Counted from the first letter of the stretch, positions 23,191 through 34,980 are shown. The stretch: 64,000 nt of DNA from Primulina eburnea (GCF_022965805.1 NC_133101.1:10143069-10207068); one strand, 5' to 3'. The notes: generated by a model not told the origin, from the letters alone. Translations and numbers: made by a program.

Positions 23191-23323
23191 TGCTATTTCC
23201 TTTGCACATACACACACTTTTCACACATACGTGTATTTCGTGTCCCGATTAATCCTTTCATAATCATATCAAATTATAATTCAATAATTACGGATTAACA
23301 GGATTAAATTTCCGGACATTACA

Positions 23324-23640
23324 ATTATATACTGTCTTTTGGATTTTTTTAAAAATATTTCCTTGAATTTGGAGGAATCCAGAACTATTTATATGAATCT
23401 AGTATTTTAAACTATATTTTACCTTAATAATCTTAATAGTTCCTAACCTTGATTAGATTTTTTGTTTTAAATATTCTAAAATATTATAATAAAATCTGAA
23501 AAATAATAAATATCGAATATATGTTCAGATCCATAATTTGAAAAATATCTTCTCCTCAAACAAGTGAGTTAACAACAACAACAACATCAACAATATGTCT
23601 AAAAAATTCAACCTAGGCTCTGATTTCATTTCATGACAAA
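23324..23640 (-). pseudogene. Pararetrovirus relic: 5' end of the coding part and primer-binding site
   Basis: The minus-strand frame at 23324-23400 continues in register into 14248 once the Ty3 element and one target duplication are set aside, so the two pieces were one frame. Farther upstream, minus strand TGAAATCAGAGCC (plus 23616-23628) resembles the tRNA-Met primer site that marks the genome origin of caulimovirids, with two mismatches. The product is not identifiable and stops are present. Confidence 0.45.
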
Positions 23641-26600
23641 TTTCTAGTGATTTTCTAATAATAATCAAACCATGGTTATTTTGGATAATTTTAAAAAATA
23701 TTTATACTCAAAGAACCAAATTAAACAAATTTTTTAAAAGATGAAAATTAATTTAGAAACATGCAAAGAAAAAGGATCTAATTAGAATTTTGTTAAACAA
23801 TTTATATCAAATTGAATTTGTACCCGTATATCAATAATCGCTCCATATAATATATAGGTCTACCTATATACTATAATTGCAATTAAATTTTGAAGGTAGC
23901 AATATGTATATAATGTAGACACATGTGATTACAATGTTGGAAGGGATAAGGAGGCAAGTCATCAAAGTTTGATGCGACCATCTACCCAAATTAAATTTTA
24001 TAATAAATAAATAATTGTCTCCTCCATTATATCATACATAATTTCCCACTAAACATATAATATTCATTTCTAATATTGGAATTCTAAGTGAAGGGATCAC
24101 AATGATATCATCATTGCAAGAATAAGATCAGGAAGAGCCATGTCTAGAGTTCAAAAAAAAAAAACACAAAAAAATTCGATATAAATATTACATTTATCAA
24201 AATCTGATAATAAATTCAATGCAAAATCTTATGAGACATATCTCTTAACTAACTCGATTCATGAAATCTTACTATTTTTTATATTAAAAATATTCTTTTT
24301 CACTTCAAATATGTAGCAGATCGACTCGTCTTAACCATACTTTATTTATTTATTTTAGTTTCAATTTCTTTCTTTATCCTTTATTTTTTTTAGTTTCGGT
24401 TTCTTTTCTTTCTTTTTTTGAATATTACATATTTTTCACTATCTAAATTGTATATTTCTGTATTCCCATAAATTCTAAATTTATAGTTATTCTCGTACAT
24501 TTTATAATTTTTTTGAATATTAGCAAACTTGTTGGTGAACTTTTTTTGTTCAAATATTTTTATATTCTAATTAAATAAAAATCGACCAGTATAAATTTTA
24601 CCACTTTCATTAAATTAAATATTAGTCATAATTTTGGTTTGTTTTATCATGTCTAAGTCTTCTCTGATCATGATTAGTAGTTAAGAAACATTAGGAAAAT
24701 GTAATTTTCAAATCATAATTTATTAGCGTTCATCATGACTTTTCTCGATTCAAACGGTCAAGGAAAAAAAAAAGAACTTACGAGTTGTCTTGGCCATTTT
24801 TATTAATATATTTTGGTTGGAGTAGAATTTTTTGTTCCTAATTAAGAATTATTTTGTAAATATTTAATTATATATCAAATAATCCCTTTTTCAAAAAAAA
24901 TAATATTGAGTTATTTCAACTAATTAGGTCATTTGTTCCCCTCATATATATATAACTTGGGAAATAAATCTACATTGTATCACCAATGACGGTGGGTGGG
25001 GATGGCATTGTACAAACTATTCCCTTCTGTTTGCCAACTATTATAGATGGTGATAAGTCAAGTCCACCTTCGTCCTCCTAACCTATTTTCATATTTTAGG
25101 TAAGATCATTTTTTTAATCCAATGTAAAAAAAATCTGGCAAAAACTTCTCTGAGACGGTCTCACGGATCGTATTTTATGAGACGGATCTCTTATTTGGTC
25201 ATCCATGAAAAAATATTATTTTTTATGCTAAGAGTATTACTTTTTATTTTGAATATCGGTAGGGTTAACCCGTCTCACAAATAAAGATTCATGAGATCAT
25301 CTCACACGAGACTTACTGTATATTGTTGATTTTAGTATTAGTTCTATATTTTTTTAATTTTGATAATGTATTTTTTTGTAAGAATGATGACATAAAGAAA
25401 AAGTAGACAGCGAGCCACAACATGATATTTGATAACATAAATAATTAAAATCTAAAAAAAAGTATACATGAATAAATTTTTCTTTTTTTTTTAATTAGTT
25501 ACTGAAAATTTCGTTCTTATATCAGATGATTCTAGTTAAAATCAATAAATAAAACGTTTACTTTTTTCAAAAAAAAATAAACATTAGCCAACAGACAATT
25601 AATTTTAGAAATTGAATTGTATATTTTCAAAGGATGAATATCATTACTTCAGCATCATGCATTTAATTGTAATAATTTAAAAACGTGTCTGCGTTTCCTT
25701 TTTAATTTGTATGATTAGTCACGTAATTTAATTAATTGGTCTAATCAATCATTCATCGCCTCTCCCTTTTTATCATTAGCCACGAAATTAACTCGTACGT
25801 ACGATACAAAAATCATTATTTTCTCAGAAATTTCCATTGATTAAAAAGTGGCCTGACTTTCTGTTATTACACGAAAATGGATGGTAAGTAAATTTTATGT
25901 ACATGAATTTTATGTAAAAAATATGAGGAAGATTGCTAGCATTTTAATTTCTTAATAATGCAAAAAATATTCAATGCACTGGTATTATTCAATACGTACG
26001 TACCGGGACAAAAACACTGCACAAATTAATTTATGAGAGTGGTGGTTGTCGTATAATTTCTGGGTTCACACATCTTTTCCGAATCAAATAATTAAATTTC
26101 TGATCTATTTTTCCAATAAATCATAAATGAAAAAATAATAAAATTTGGCAGCCCTCTAAAATGTGGTTTGGTCATAAAATCTGCATGATCTGTGGGAGAC
26201 TGTGCGAGAAGAAAAACAAAGAAACTTTTGAATCTTAGGCCCCCCACCTCCCCCTCTCTTTTTTGTTTTCTTTTCATTTTATTTACATAAAATAAATCTT
26301 ATAAATTCAATCCCCACATAAATTATTGATTTTCTGTTAGAAAATAAATTGCCTTTGTCTACTTATGGGTATAAATGAAAAAGGATAATATTTTTTTTCC
26401 CAAACAATATTTAAATTATATAAATTAATTGATTTTCTTGTCTTATTTTTGGTATTACATTTAAAAATTATGAATTTATTACTTAAATCGTGATTTTTTT
26501 TTTTTTAAAAAAAGATGAAGTGGTGTTGATGCTTCGATTGTTTCCTTTTGCATCACAAGCTTCGATGCTACAATGTCACCTTAGTTTAATCAATACGATT

Positions 26601-26880
26601 ATTTGTCATATTGGCAACAATTTTTTTCTTAATTTTAATTGGGATAATACAAAAGATAATTTATATTAATTTTGTCACGATAACCCCAAGTCTTTAATTT
26701 GCTAAATTAATAAATGATATCATGATTAGGATAGTATATATATATATAATGCAACTATATAATTATTATAATAAATTTTTGTTTTTGTTTTTTAATTTAG
26801 AATAGTTTCAAATTTTATATTATTTCATAGATATACTTCGTTCAATATTTTATATGTATTAAATATATGTATAGCCTCGA
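23641..26880. other. AT-rich intergenic stretch
   Basis: No coding region was recognised. It contains one full copy of the GTGAGACGGTCTCAC repeat family (25143-25311). The part next to the RING gene (about 26400-26880) is presumably its upstream region. Confidence 0.5.
25143..25311 (+). repeat. Short palindromic repeat, GTGAGACGGTCTCAC family (full copy)
   Basis: It starts with CTGAGACGGTCTCACGGATC and ends GATCATCTCACACGAG. Landmarks in between are GTCATCCATGAAAAA, TATGCTAAGAGTATTAC and GGGTTAACCCGTCTCAC. The same order recurs at 38590-38765, and in reverse at 50262-50396 and 51927-52090. Confidence 0.85.
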
Positions 26881-26891
26881 TCGCTCACCAA

Positions 26892-26899
26892 TATAAATA
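26892..26899 (+). promoter_or_regulatory. TATA box of the RING gene
   Basis: TATAAATA lies 228 bp before the start codon, in CACCAATATAAATACC. This is a consensus plant TATA box in the right place for a leader of about 200 bases. Confidence 0.6.
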
Positions 26900-27126
26900 C
26901 CCAAGCCAACCCCGATTTCTTATTTTTATCACTACTTTCCGTAAAGCATTCATCACCTGTCGCCGATCGGACCCGAAAATATTTTATCATAGCTTTTGCC
27001 AAACGAAAGTTTGATTTTCTTGTTCTTGTATCTAGTTTCCTCCATTTGTCTTAATTTGTAGTTGTGTTCGAAAGAAATCTCCCAATACAAAATAGTGGAC
27101 AAGGGATTTGTTTTGCTCCAAATTCA

Positions 27127-28028
27127 ATGGCGATTGAAGCGCAGATGTATGCAGAAAATCTTGGTTTTGCTTTGAAGGGTCCTCAGGAATTGTTCACGGA
27201 AAACGCTTGTGGATTCTTCGATCCTCAAAAAAGGAGTACTTTATACGATCATCAAGAAAATCTCAACTATTTGCCCGATTATTCTTCCAGTCAATTACTC
27301 CCAAATCACAGCTGGAAAGATCAGCAATCGACGCCTTTTTCTCAGAACTTTTCAACACACACCGAGAAGCAAAGAATGGAGATTGATCAGTTCATCAGAA
27401 TAAAGGTCTTTTTCTTTTTTCACATTTATCAACGTTTTTTTGTTCAAATATTTCATTTGGGATTTTTAATATACATCAGATTCGAGAAGGATTTTGATCC
27501 ATTTTACATTTCTTGAAACAGAACGAGAGATTGGGACTCGCATTACAAGAACAAAAGAAACAGCATACGGCGCTGATCATAAACAAATGCGAGGCAAGAA
27601 CCAAACTTTTATTCAACCAGAAAGAAGAGCAAATGGCAGAAGCATCCAACAGAACATTTCAACTGGAGAATATGTTGACAAGAATGGAGATCGAGAGCCA
27701 AACATGGCAGAGAGTGGCTAAAGAGAAGGAAGCCATGGTTGCATCACTGAACAACGCAATCCAACGCCTGAAAGAGACTCTGAATCCACCACCAAATGGT
27801 GTTGATGATGCAGAATCTTGCTGCCAAAACATTGATGGAGAAAAGACAGAAACTGGGAAGTTGGGGAACATGAAAAAGATGGTGTGCAAATGCTGCAATT
27901 ATCGGAATTCGTGTGTAATCATTCTGCCATGCAGACATCTTTGTTCATGCAGGGATTGCGAGGTTTTTCTTTATTCTTGTCCTGTTTGTAGAAACGTGAA
28001 AAAATCAACCATCGAGGTATCGGTTTAA
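27127..28028 (+). CDS. BOI-type RING E3 ubiquitin ligase (two exons)
   Basis: Exon 1 is 27127-27405 (93 codons) and exon 2 is 27522-28028. The 116-bp intron starts GT and ends AG in phase 0, and the product is 261 aa. Residues about 85-185 form a long helical coiled-coil region (from EIDQFIRIK/NERLGLALQEQ to NNAIQRLKETL). The RING finger is at the extreme C-terminus: Cys 215, 218, 230, His 232, Cys 236, 239, 246, 249, a complete C3HC4 set. This layout is that of the BOI/BRG (SBP-like) family, whose members attach ubiquitin to targets in stress, cell-death and gibberellin signalling. The target here is unknown. The start is the first in-frame ATG (MAIEAQMYAE), as in relatives that begin MAVEA. 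No defect is seen. Confidence 0.9.
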
Positions 28029-29850
28029 TTTTTTTTTTTTTAAATATTGATATAATTTGAGGAAGTTGAAGGATTCTTCCCGTATCAAGAATTTGATGGC
28101 TTCGTTTTCTTATTCTGAAAATTTTTTTGTTTCTTTGTCAGTTAAAAAAAGAGGCGCAGTAAAATATTTTTTTCACCTTTTTATAAATATAAGTTAAGAC
28201 AACGTATTGAGGAGGTTATGCTTAAAATTGGAAATTGTGGGAAGTCAAGGACCAAAATTTTCTAATAATAATTAATAATAATTTGATGAATGAATTTTTT
28301 TCCTAATAATATAATTGTGGCAAAGTCTATTTATGGGGTTAAATCTATTTTAACTCACGCGTTAATGCGTCACATGAAAATAACAAGTATGATTCGTAGA
28401 ATTGTCATTATGAAGATTTTTAATTTGTTCGTTCTTATTCTAAAAAATCTTTAATTTTTCCATCATAAATGTGTTTTTAATAATGTAATATGGTTTTTTT
28501 AAACCCTCTCATAAATTTATATTCGATAGAATGGTCCATTCGATCTATAACTATTATGAAAAATGATAATTTGGATATAAAAAAATAATATTTTTTATGT
28601 TAAAAAGATTCGTTATTTACGCAAGTGTATATATATATATATATATATATAAAATGATAATAAATTTAAAATATTTTAAAAATATAATTCAAATGAAATT
28701 ACACCTTCTATATATGGTTGTGCATATATCCTCAAATAAAATGTCATTATCGAATTTTTTTATTAATAATAAAACGACTAAATTTTCGGATCATCTCGAA
28801 TTCAGAAACGTCCAACAGAAGAAGCGAACTCAAAGGAAACTTCTTCGTAAGGGTCACAGCTGTGTGCGCCAAAGATTTCACTTACAGCATTATTCTCGTC
28901 AAACTATAAAAAAAAAAAATTAAATTAATACTCCTTATAAAAACAAGGAAAACAAGAAATCAAAAATTCATTAAAAAAAGATTTAAATCAAATTAAATAA
29001 AAAGTAAAGGAAATTTTATTTTTGTTAAATATTTACTGTGTAAAAAATACACTCTAAATACACACAACCAAATATCCTACGCTTTTTTTTATTATAAGAA
29101 TATTAATTGAATTCTTTGTATTCCATTTTCAAAATTCAATTTTGAAACTTGTGAAAATAACCTCAAAGCTTGGACCCATCCGAGCAGAAACGCAAGTTGA
29201 TTCTTTGTATTTTCTCTTACCCACCTATGTTTTTAGTGAGATAATCTCATATAACTATATTTGTGAGACCAAGACGAATTGACTCAGTTTATATATGTAG
29301 TAAAAGTAATATTTTTAGCATAAAAATAATATTTTTTCATGGTTTAAATTAGATATCTGTCTAATAATTTTTTTTGATAAATAATAATAAAAAAAGTCGA
29401 ATTAACCCCATCGTCAACTGGGCTAGCTAGCCCATATGTATAAACATAATTGAAACCCAATTTTGTGGATTACCCACAGGAAGAAAATATTGGGTTTACA
29501 TTTTCGTCAAGACGACATTCAAAATTTCAAATAACTTGGTCTTAGATTTTTATTAGATACATTTTTTATGCAGACAATTTTATTTTTATTTTTATTTATT
29601 TTTTACTCATCGCAGTTCAATTATTCTACAATGGTAGTCTGAACCCAATGGAGAAATCATGTTAGAGGATGCAATAACTAATTTTTTAAATTATTTTCCC
29701 TTCTACTTTTGTTTTTTGTTTTTTTTTTAACAAATGTAATTGGCACCTTTTAGACAAAAACACGAATATTCACGGCATTCATCCATCATATATGCTCGCA
29801 CTAGCTCGTTATCTATACATGGCCGGACCTTTTATGAGACCAAGGAGGCT
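28029..29850. other. 3' flank of the RING gene and AT-rich spacer
   Basis: No gene is seen. A (TA)n run lies near 28630. A degraded reverse copy of the GTGAGACGGTCTCAC family lies at about 29235-29375. Confidence 0.5.
29235..29375 (-). repeat. GTGAGACGGTCTCAC family, degraded copy
   Basis: GTGAGATAATCTCAT, TTTGTGAGACCAAGACG and the TAGCATAAAAATAATATTTTTTCATGG-like order match the family in reverse orientation, with many substitutions. Confidence 0.55.
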
Positions 29851-30049
29851 ACCGTCTCAAGACCCGGTTCTTAAAGAAGTTCAACATATATATTTTGAGT
29901 TGATAACCTACTAAAATAATTTTTTTTTGCCTAATATTAAATAATAAAGAAGAGTAATTTGAATTTTTTTTTTTATAATTGATCAAACTAGATCTTTTCT
30001 TCAAGTTCGGTTTAAAATATTTAAAAAATATCAAGAGACTTTGGGGCAT

Positions 30050-30340
30050 TTATTGAGTTTGGAGAAGTTAACGAGTTAGTTTCTGACTAGCATGATGAAG
30101 TATTGTATAGAGTTTCAACAATTCTTTGATATTCTACCGTGTTTGGCAAAACTGAATGATTTATTCTCAAATACTTATATTGTCTATAAGATTTTGTTAA
30201 CTATACTAGTGACAGTTGCATAAGCAGAAAAAAGCTTATCGAATGTGAAGTTAATAATTAAACACTTATCTTTGATCAATAATATCACAATAGATTAAAT
30301 GAGCTAGTTGTGTTGTTGATTGACAAATAAATTATCTGAA
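30050..30340 (+). pseudogene. hAT-type transposase relic, C-terminal dimerisation region
   Basis: The plus strand encodes the blocks of a TTF-zinc-finger hAT transposase C-terminus: SNTYIVYKILLT-like sequence, a TVA-AEKSLSNVKLIIKHL block and a LNELVVLLIDK-like block (30185-30335). In the family this region pairs transposase subunits. Stops and a shift break it, and no N-terminal part or terminal inverted repeats were found. Confidence 0.6.
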
Positions 30341-30835
30341 ACTGGATTATACAAATTATATATATATATTTTCCTAATAGCTAGACGGTTATTATTTATG
30401 TAATTATTTCAAATATTTATTGACTTGTTTTTCATGCAATATATATTGTTTCTTGTCTATTTATGTACTATTTGTTTTATTTATTATTTGCTAATTGAAT
30501 TTTAACATTATTTATAACAACAAAAAAACCCAATTTTTAATTTTCGCCTCAGGCCCGATCGGATTCAGATAAGGCCATGTATTGACACAAGACAAGCAAC
30601 AAATGGAAGTATAGTCGGAGGCTCGGATGTTTCGTGGAACGAATGATACATCGAAAAATGGCACGGGTTGAACTTGTGAGACGAGTTGGAGAATTATACT
30701 GTTGATATCCCGAATAAATATATAATATATGGAGAAGTATGGATCGTAAATATTTGAAATATTGAATACTCATTGTTTATATATTGATTTTTGTTTTTAA
30801 GTCCAACCAAATATGTGAATTTCTAATTTCTCCTT

Positions 30836-30865
30836 CTTTATTATTATTATTATTATTATTATTAT
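30836..30865. repeat. (TTA)n microsatellite, target of the SIRE-like insertion
   Basis: Nearly ten TTA repeats run up to the LTR. The right flank of the element (37520 on) is the same ATTATTATT. The element therefore inserted in a microsatellite. Confidence 0.9.
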
Positions 30866-32072
30866 TGAAAGGAATATTTTATTCCTTTATTATTTTGCTA
30901 AATTGATATTATCAATTTATGATTTTGCCTTTCTAGATTATCAAATATTGCTTCATTTAATTTAAATGATAATATCTTGGTTTACTTATTTGTAGATTAT
31001 GAGATCTTGCTTGATTTAATTCTAGATGATAATAACTTGATTGATTTATATCTAGATATTATATGATTTGTTTTTAATATGATTTATATCTCCAAGATAT
31101 TCTATCCATGTTTAAAAGAGTGTTATCCCTAATGAAAATATGTTTTCCATATTTTGTAGGACTCTTCTATTGAATAACTTTTAGGTCAAGCCATCTATTT
31201 AAATATGAGAAGTCTTGCAGCCGTACAGTGGGGTTCTGAGAGTGCTTTTAGAGAGAGAGAAAAAAGGCTTTAGAGTGAGAAGAGACTTTTGGTGAGAGAG
31301 GCTTTTCAGTGTGTTGGACAGTGTGCTTTTCACAGAGAAAAATCAGAAGAGTCCAACATTTATTTGTTCTACAGTTTTTTGTGTGATCGTGTGATCACTT
31401 TGTTGTGGAGAGGAGGTGTTGGAGTTTTCAGAGTGCACATAAAGGTCGGCACAAGAGTTCTCGCTTAGAAGAAAAATACGAGAGCCGAGCCTTTCCTTGT
31501 GAGAAGTTTTCGTGCGATCGGTTGATCACTTTACAGCGTAGGAGAGCTGCTGGATTTCTCTGAACACACACAGAGTTCAGATATTGAAGATTTTCGTGTT
31601 GAAGATTTTGTGTGATTGATTCACATATACAGTGTTGCCGATTGGTGTTGCCAACACTCAAGAACAACACTGACGCAGAGTGTTGATCGAAGAGTGGTTT
31701 CGTTTGGTTTAAGCAACACACTTTTTTTTATTTAATGCATCTAGTTTTTATGTGGTTTGTTTTGATGCATTTTTAATCCTTGGAGTGTCAAGGAATTTGG
31801 TTTTGTTTTCTCACTAGTATTGTTTTGGTGTAAACGATTTACATAATTTTTCTAGTGAATTTTTTGCCATGAGGCATCGCACAAGTATTCGTACTTGTGA
31901 ATAATTTAAATCTGGTGTTAATTTATTAAAGTTATATTTGTGTGTTAAATACTTAACTTCCGCTGCCGTGTTGCGTACAGTGTTGACAACACCGGACACA
32001 ACACTAACTTCTGATACACACATTATAATAATGTTTTTATATTTATTTCCTGCACAACAACAATTCCTTACA
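30866..32072 (+). repeat. 5' LTR of the SIRE-like element
   Basis: 1,207 bp, from TGAAAGGAATATTTTATTCC to TTCCTTACA. It contains two GTGTTG/CAACAC modules (31632-31670 and 31968-32004). Confidence 0.95.
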
Positions 32073-32074
32073 AG

Positions 32075-32087
32075 TGGTATCAGAGCC
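32075..32087 (+). other. Primer-binding site of the SIRE-like element
   Basis: TGGTATCAGAGCC lies two bases after the LTR and exactly complements the initiator tRNA-Met 3' end. Confidence 0.95.
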
Positions 32088-32160
32088 AACGCTTGATACA
32101 CTAAGTGATTGATTCTGGTTTATTGTTGTTTTTGTTTGCAGGAAACTTTATAAAATCTCA

Positions 32161-33045
32161 ATGGACGTTTTATCCACAAACACTGCTGTTTTGAAGGAAA
32201 ATTTCTGGATGCAAGTCAACCCTCACGGTGTTGCCTCTGGTGTTGCAACACCGGGCCGCAACACCACTTCAAAATCCTTGTGTCTCAATGCTAAATCTCA
32301 CGGTGACTCAGGTAATCATGAAATTCAGGATAATGATTCTGATGAACTCACATTTGAATGTGTGCAGGCTATGTATGAGGAGCTATACGAAGATTGGATC
32401 AAAAGAAATAAAATAAATTCCATCCTCTCTAAGGATAATGCTGATCTGAAAGAATCTGTGTCTCGACTTGAAGTTGTGCTTAGCAAGAAGGATCTTGAAT
32501 TGTGCAAAGTCAAGGAGGAGCTTGAGAAGGCCTCAAAGACTCTTGCAAAATTCAACTCAAGTTCGTCAAAACTTGACTCAATGCTAACTATGGGAAAGGA
32601 CACCATAACTGGTCTTGGATATGTTGAAAGCACATATGAACATGGTGAAACTTCCAATTCTAAATCAAAATCAACCATGTTTGTAAAGGCAAGCGAAGAC
32701 TGCTCTGTCCCCTTAACAGTGAAACCTCCCATGAAGACTCTGTCAATCTCAAAGCAAGCCTCGGAACAAATGCTGAAACAAAATAGAGCTTCCTCTTCTC
32801 ATTTGAAAGTTGACCCGCCAGTGAAGATACCACAAACCAAGAAGCAAATGTCAACTTGTAAATCAAAGCAAAGAAAGCGACATTTTATTTGCCACTACTG
32901 TCATAAATCAGGTCACATCAAACCTTTCTGTTTTAAACTGAGAAATGACTATATGAATTGGCATGCAAATCTGGTGTTTCCCACTGTGTTGCCCACGGTG
33001 TTGCCCAACACCAGGCGCAACACAACATCAAGAAACCTCCTGTGA
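32161..33045 (+). CDS. Shortened gag of the SIRE-like element
   Basis: 294 aa. After the start (MDVLSTNTAVLKENFW) the protein passes almost at once to the C-terminal half of a SIRE-type gag: the acidic DSDELTFECVQAMYEELYED block (about 60-80), a coiled coil with SVSRLEVVLSKKDLELCKVKEELEKA, and one CCHC zinc knuckle (CHYCHKSGHIKPFC, residues 244-257). The large capsid core that normally lies between the start and the acidic block is absent, so the protein probably cannot form particles alone. One GTGTTG/CAACAC module lies in codons 23-35 and another at the 3' end. Pol follows in the -1 frame. Confidence 0.85.
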   Translation: MDVLSTNTAVLKENFWMQVNPHGVASGVATPGRNTTSKSLCLNAKSHGDSGNHEIQDNDSDELTFECVQAMYEELYEDWIKRNKINSILSKDNADLKESVSRLEVVLSKKDLELCKVKEELEKASKTLAKFNSSSSKLDSMLTMGKDTITGLGYVESTYEHGETSNSKSKSTMFVKASEDCSVPLTVKPPMKTLSISKQASEQMLKQNRASSSHLKVDPPVKIPQTKKQMSTCKSKQRKRHFICHYCHKSGHIKPFCFKLRNDYMNWHANLVFPTVLPTVLPNTRRNTTSRNLL

Positions 33046-34790
33046 AGAAAGTTTGGGTACCAAAAGCTGTTATTCATTGCAATATCATTTATACTTCTTT
33101 AAAAACTAACATTGCAGGTGCATGGTACTTTGACAGTGGGTGCTCACACCACATGACAGGATCTAAAGCACGCCTCACGGATTATGTTGAAGTAAAAAGT
33201 GGGTGTGTAACCTATGGTGGTGGTGCCAAAGGAAGAATTGTAGGCAAAGGAACCCTGAATGTTGATGGGCTTCCTGAACTTCATAATGTTCTACATGTTG
33301 AAGGACTTAACTCAAACTTAATAAGCATAAGTCAACTTTGTGATGATGATTTACATGTTAAGTTCAATAAAAATAATTGTGAAGTTTTTAATGATGCCAA
33401 TGTTTGTGTAATGTCAGGTACTCGTTCAGCTGACAATTGTTATCAATTGGGAGAAGGCGATGGTTGCCGAAGTGCCAAGGTGAGTGATTTAGACATATGG
33501 CATCAAAAACTGGGACACGTGAGTATCAATACCTTGAAGAATCTGCGTAAGTTTGATGCTGTGAGAGGTATGCCCAATTTAAATTTAGGTGTTGTGTATG
33601 TCTGTGGTCCATGCCAGAAAAGTAAACAAACCCGTGTTGCACACCCGGTGTTGCAACACTTTGGGACAACACAGTGCTTTGAACTTTTGCATATGGATAT
33701 ACTGGGTCCAATGGATGTTGAGAGCTTGGGTGGTAAGAAATATTCGTTTCTTTGTGTTGATGATTTTTCGCATTTTACTTGGGTAAGTTTTCTTAGAGAA
33801 AAATCTGATATATTTGATGCTTTTAAGAAGTTGCATGCTAGGATAACAAATCTGTTTGATATGAGGGTGGTTAAAATAAGAACCGATCATGGTGAGGAGT
33901 TTGAAAATTCTCATTTTATTTCTTTGTGCCATAAGAAAGGTATCACTCATGATTATTCATCTCCGAAGACCCCTCAAAAATTCGGCATAGCTGAAAGGAA
34001 AAATCGAACCCTCCTAGAAATGGCTCGGGTCATGCTTAGTTCTAAAAATGTGTCAAAATATTTTTGGGCCGAAGCTTTAAATACGGCATGTCACATTTCC
34101 AACCGTGTTTATTTAAGGAGTGGTTCTACAATGACCTCATATGAGATTATAATGGGAAGAAAACCAAACCTTAAATATTTTCATATTTTTGGATGTGTAG
34201 GTTATGTGTTGAATGATAGAGATCATCTAGCTAAATTTGATTCAAAAAGTGATAAATGTCTTTTTCTTGGATACTCTACAAATGGTCATGCTTATCGTGT
34301 ATTTAATCTGAGAACTAGGACTACAATGGAATCAATTAACGCTGTGTCTGATGATCTTGCAGATCTGACAGTTAAAACACCGGAGGCTGATGTAGAAGAA
34401 TTGCTGGATATAAGTGAGGCACTGACCAGAAACAGTGTTGAGTCTGGTGTTGAGACCAGTGAAGCAACACCAAGCACAACACCGCCTCTGAACCAACCAG
34501 AAACTGTGGATAATGATAACAATGATAATGATGATGTGGTGATTAATCGTGAAAGAGAAATTCCCAGCAAGATTCAGAAGAATCATCCATCATCACAAAT
34601 CATTGGTGAATTACATGATGGTGTGCAAACAAGAAACAAAGAAAAGGTGGACTACCGCAAAATGATTGGTTTAATCTGCATGAGCTCCACGTTTTCCCAG
34701 GTAAGTCACTCGTGTTTTGTGTCTCAAATTGAACCCAACAATAATAATGATGGTACATTGTGTCAACTCAAGTGTTATAGACATTTCTAA
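32958..34790 (+). CDS. Pol part of the SIRE-like element: protease and integrase, RT missing
   Basis: The frame is 610 aa from its first ATG and overlaps the end of gag in the -1 frame. The protease motif is YFDSGCSHHMTG (33127-33162). The integrase zinc region has WHQKLGH and CGPCQ (33498-33618). The catalytic residues are visible in LLHMDILGP (D), IRTDHGEEF (D) and GIAERKNRT (E), so the integrase looks complete. After a linker with ITGELH-like sequence (QIIGELHDGVQTRN) and the start of the RT region (FVSQIEPN), the frame jumps near 34737 straight into the end of RNase H and terminates. The YVDD catalytic box and the whole RT core are gone. The integrase could still work with partners supplied by full-length relatives; that is inference. 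Confidence 0.9.
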   Translation: MACKSGVSHCVAHGVAQHQAQHNIKKPPVKKVWVPKAVIHCNIIYTSLKTNIAGAWYFDSGCSHHMTGSKARLTDYVEVKSGCVTYGGGAKGRIVGKGTLNVDGLPELHNVLHVEGLNSNLISISQLCDDDLHVKFNKNNCEVFNDANVCVMSGTRSADNCYQLGEGDGCRSAKVSDLDIWHQKLGHVSINTLKNLRKFDAVRGMPNLNLGVVYVCGPCQKSKQTRVAHPVLQHFGTTQCFELLHMDILGPMDVESLGGKKYSFLCVDDFSHFTWVSFLREKSDIFDAFKKLHARITNLFDMRVVKIRTDHGEEFENSHFISLCHKKGITHDYSSPKTPQKFGIAERKNRTLLEMARVMLSSKNVSKYFWAEALNTACHISNRVYLRSGSTMTSYEIIMGRKPNLKYFHIFGCVGYVLNDRDHLAKFDSKSDKCLFLGYSTNGHAYRVFNLRTRTTMESINAVSDDLADLTVKTPEADVEELLDISEALTRNSVESGVETSEATPSTTPPLNQPETVDNDNNDNDDVVINREREIPSKIQKNHPSSQIIGELHDGVQTRNKEKVDYRKMIGLICMSSTFSQVSHSCFVSQIEPNNNNDGTLCQLKCYRHF

Positions 34791-34980
34791 GAATCCTATT
34801 CAACACACTCGAACAAAACACATAGATATAAGACGACACTTTATTCGAGATTTGGTTGAAAAGGCATAATTCGACTGGAATTTGTTAGGACTGAGAATCA
34901 ACTGACTGATATATTCACGAAACCTTTGGATTTTGAGAAATTTTCCAATCTTCGGAAATCTCTCAGCATGTGTGTACTTT
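34740..34980 (+). pseudogene. RNase H end of the SIRE-like pol (out of frame remnant)
   Basis: In a frame different from the preceding pol, blocks typical of the end of copia RNase H are read: SKNPIQHTRTKHIDIRRHF, IRDLVEKA and LTDIFTKPLD. They directly follow the deletion point, which shows that the missing segment is the RT/RNase H core. One stop lies within. Confidence 0.85.

Larger units (their letters stand above)
14249..23323 (-). mobile_element. Nearly intact Ty3 (Tekay-like chromovirus) LTR retrotransposon
   Basis: The 9,075-bp element is flanked by ATTAT at 14244-14248 and 23324-23328. On the minus strand the order is 5' LTR (21160-23323), primer-binding site, gag, protease, RT, RNase H, integrase, chromodomain-like tail, polypurine tract, 3' LTR (14249-16323). 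The coding part is one continuous frame from 20918 to 16422 with just two stop codons. By hand count the two LTRs differ at about nine substitutions over roughly 2,050 aligned bases, plus a homopolymer difference and one larger deletion. The insertion is therefore young. It landed inside the pararetroviral relic. Confidence 0.95.
21160..23323 (-). repeat. 5' LTR of the Ty3 element
   Basis: 2,164 bp with the same ends as the other LTR. It holds the six 51-bp units (21691-21989), a longer (TA)n tract (about 22837-22910) and six perfect GCGCATATGCGC palindromes. On the minus strand the palindromes fall about 180-360 bp from the LTR start, in U3. Confidence 0.95.

Noticed and set aside
27064..27126. 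Upstream start for the RING protein
   Set aside because: The frame is open to 27064 but begins with GTG. The first ATG at 27127 gives the family's usual N-terminus.
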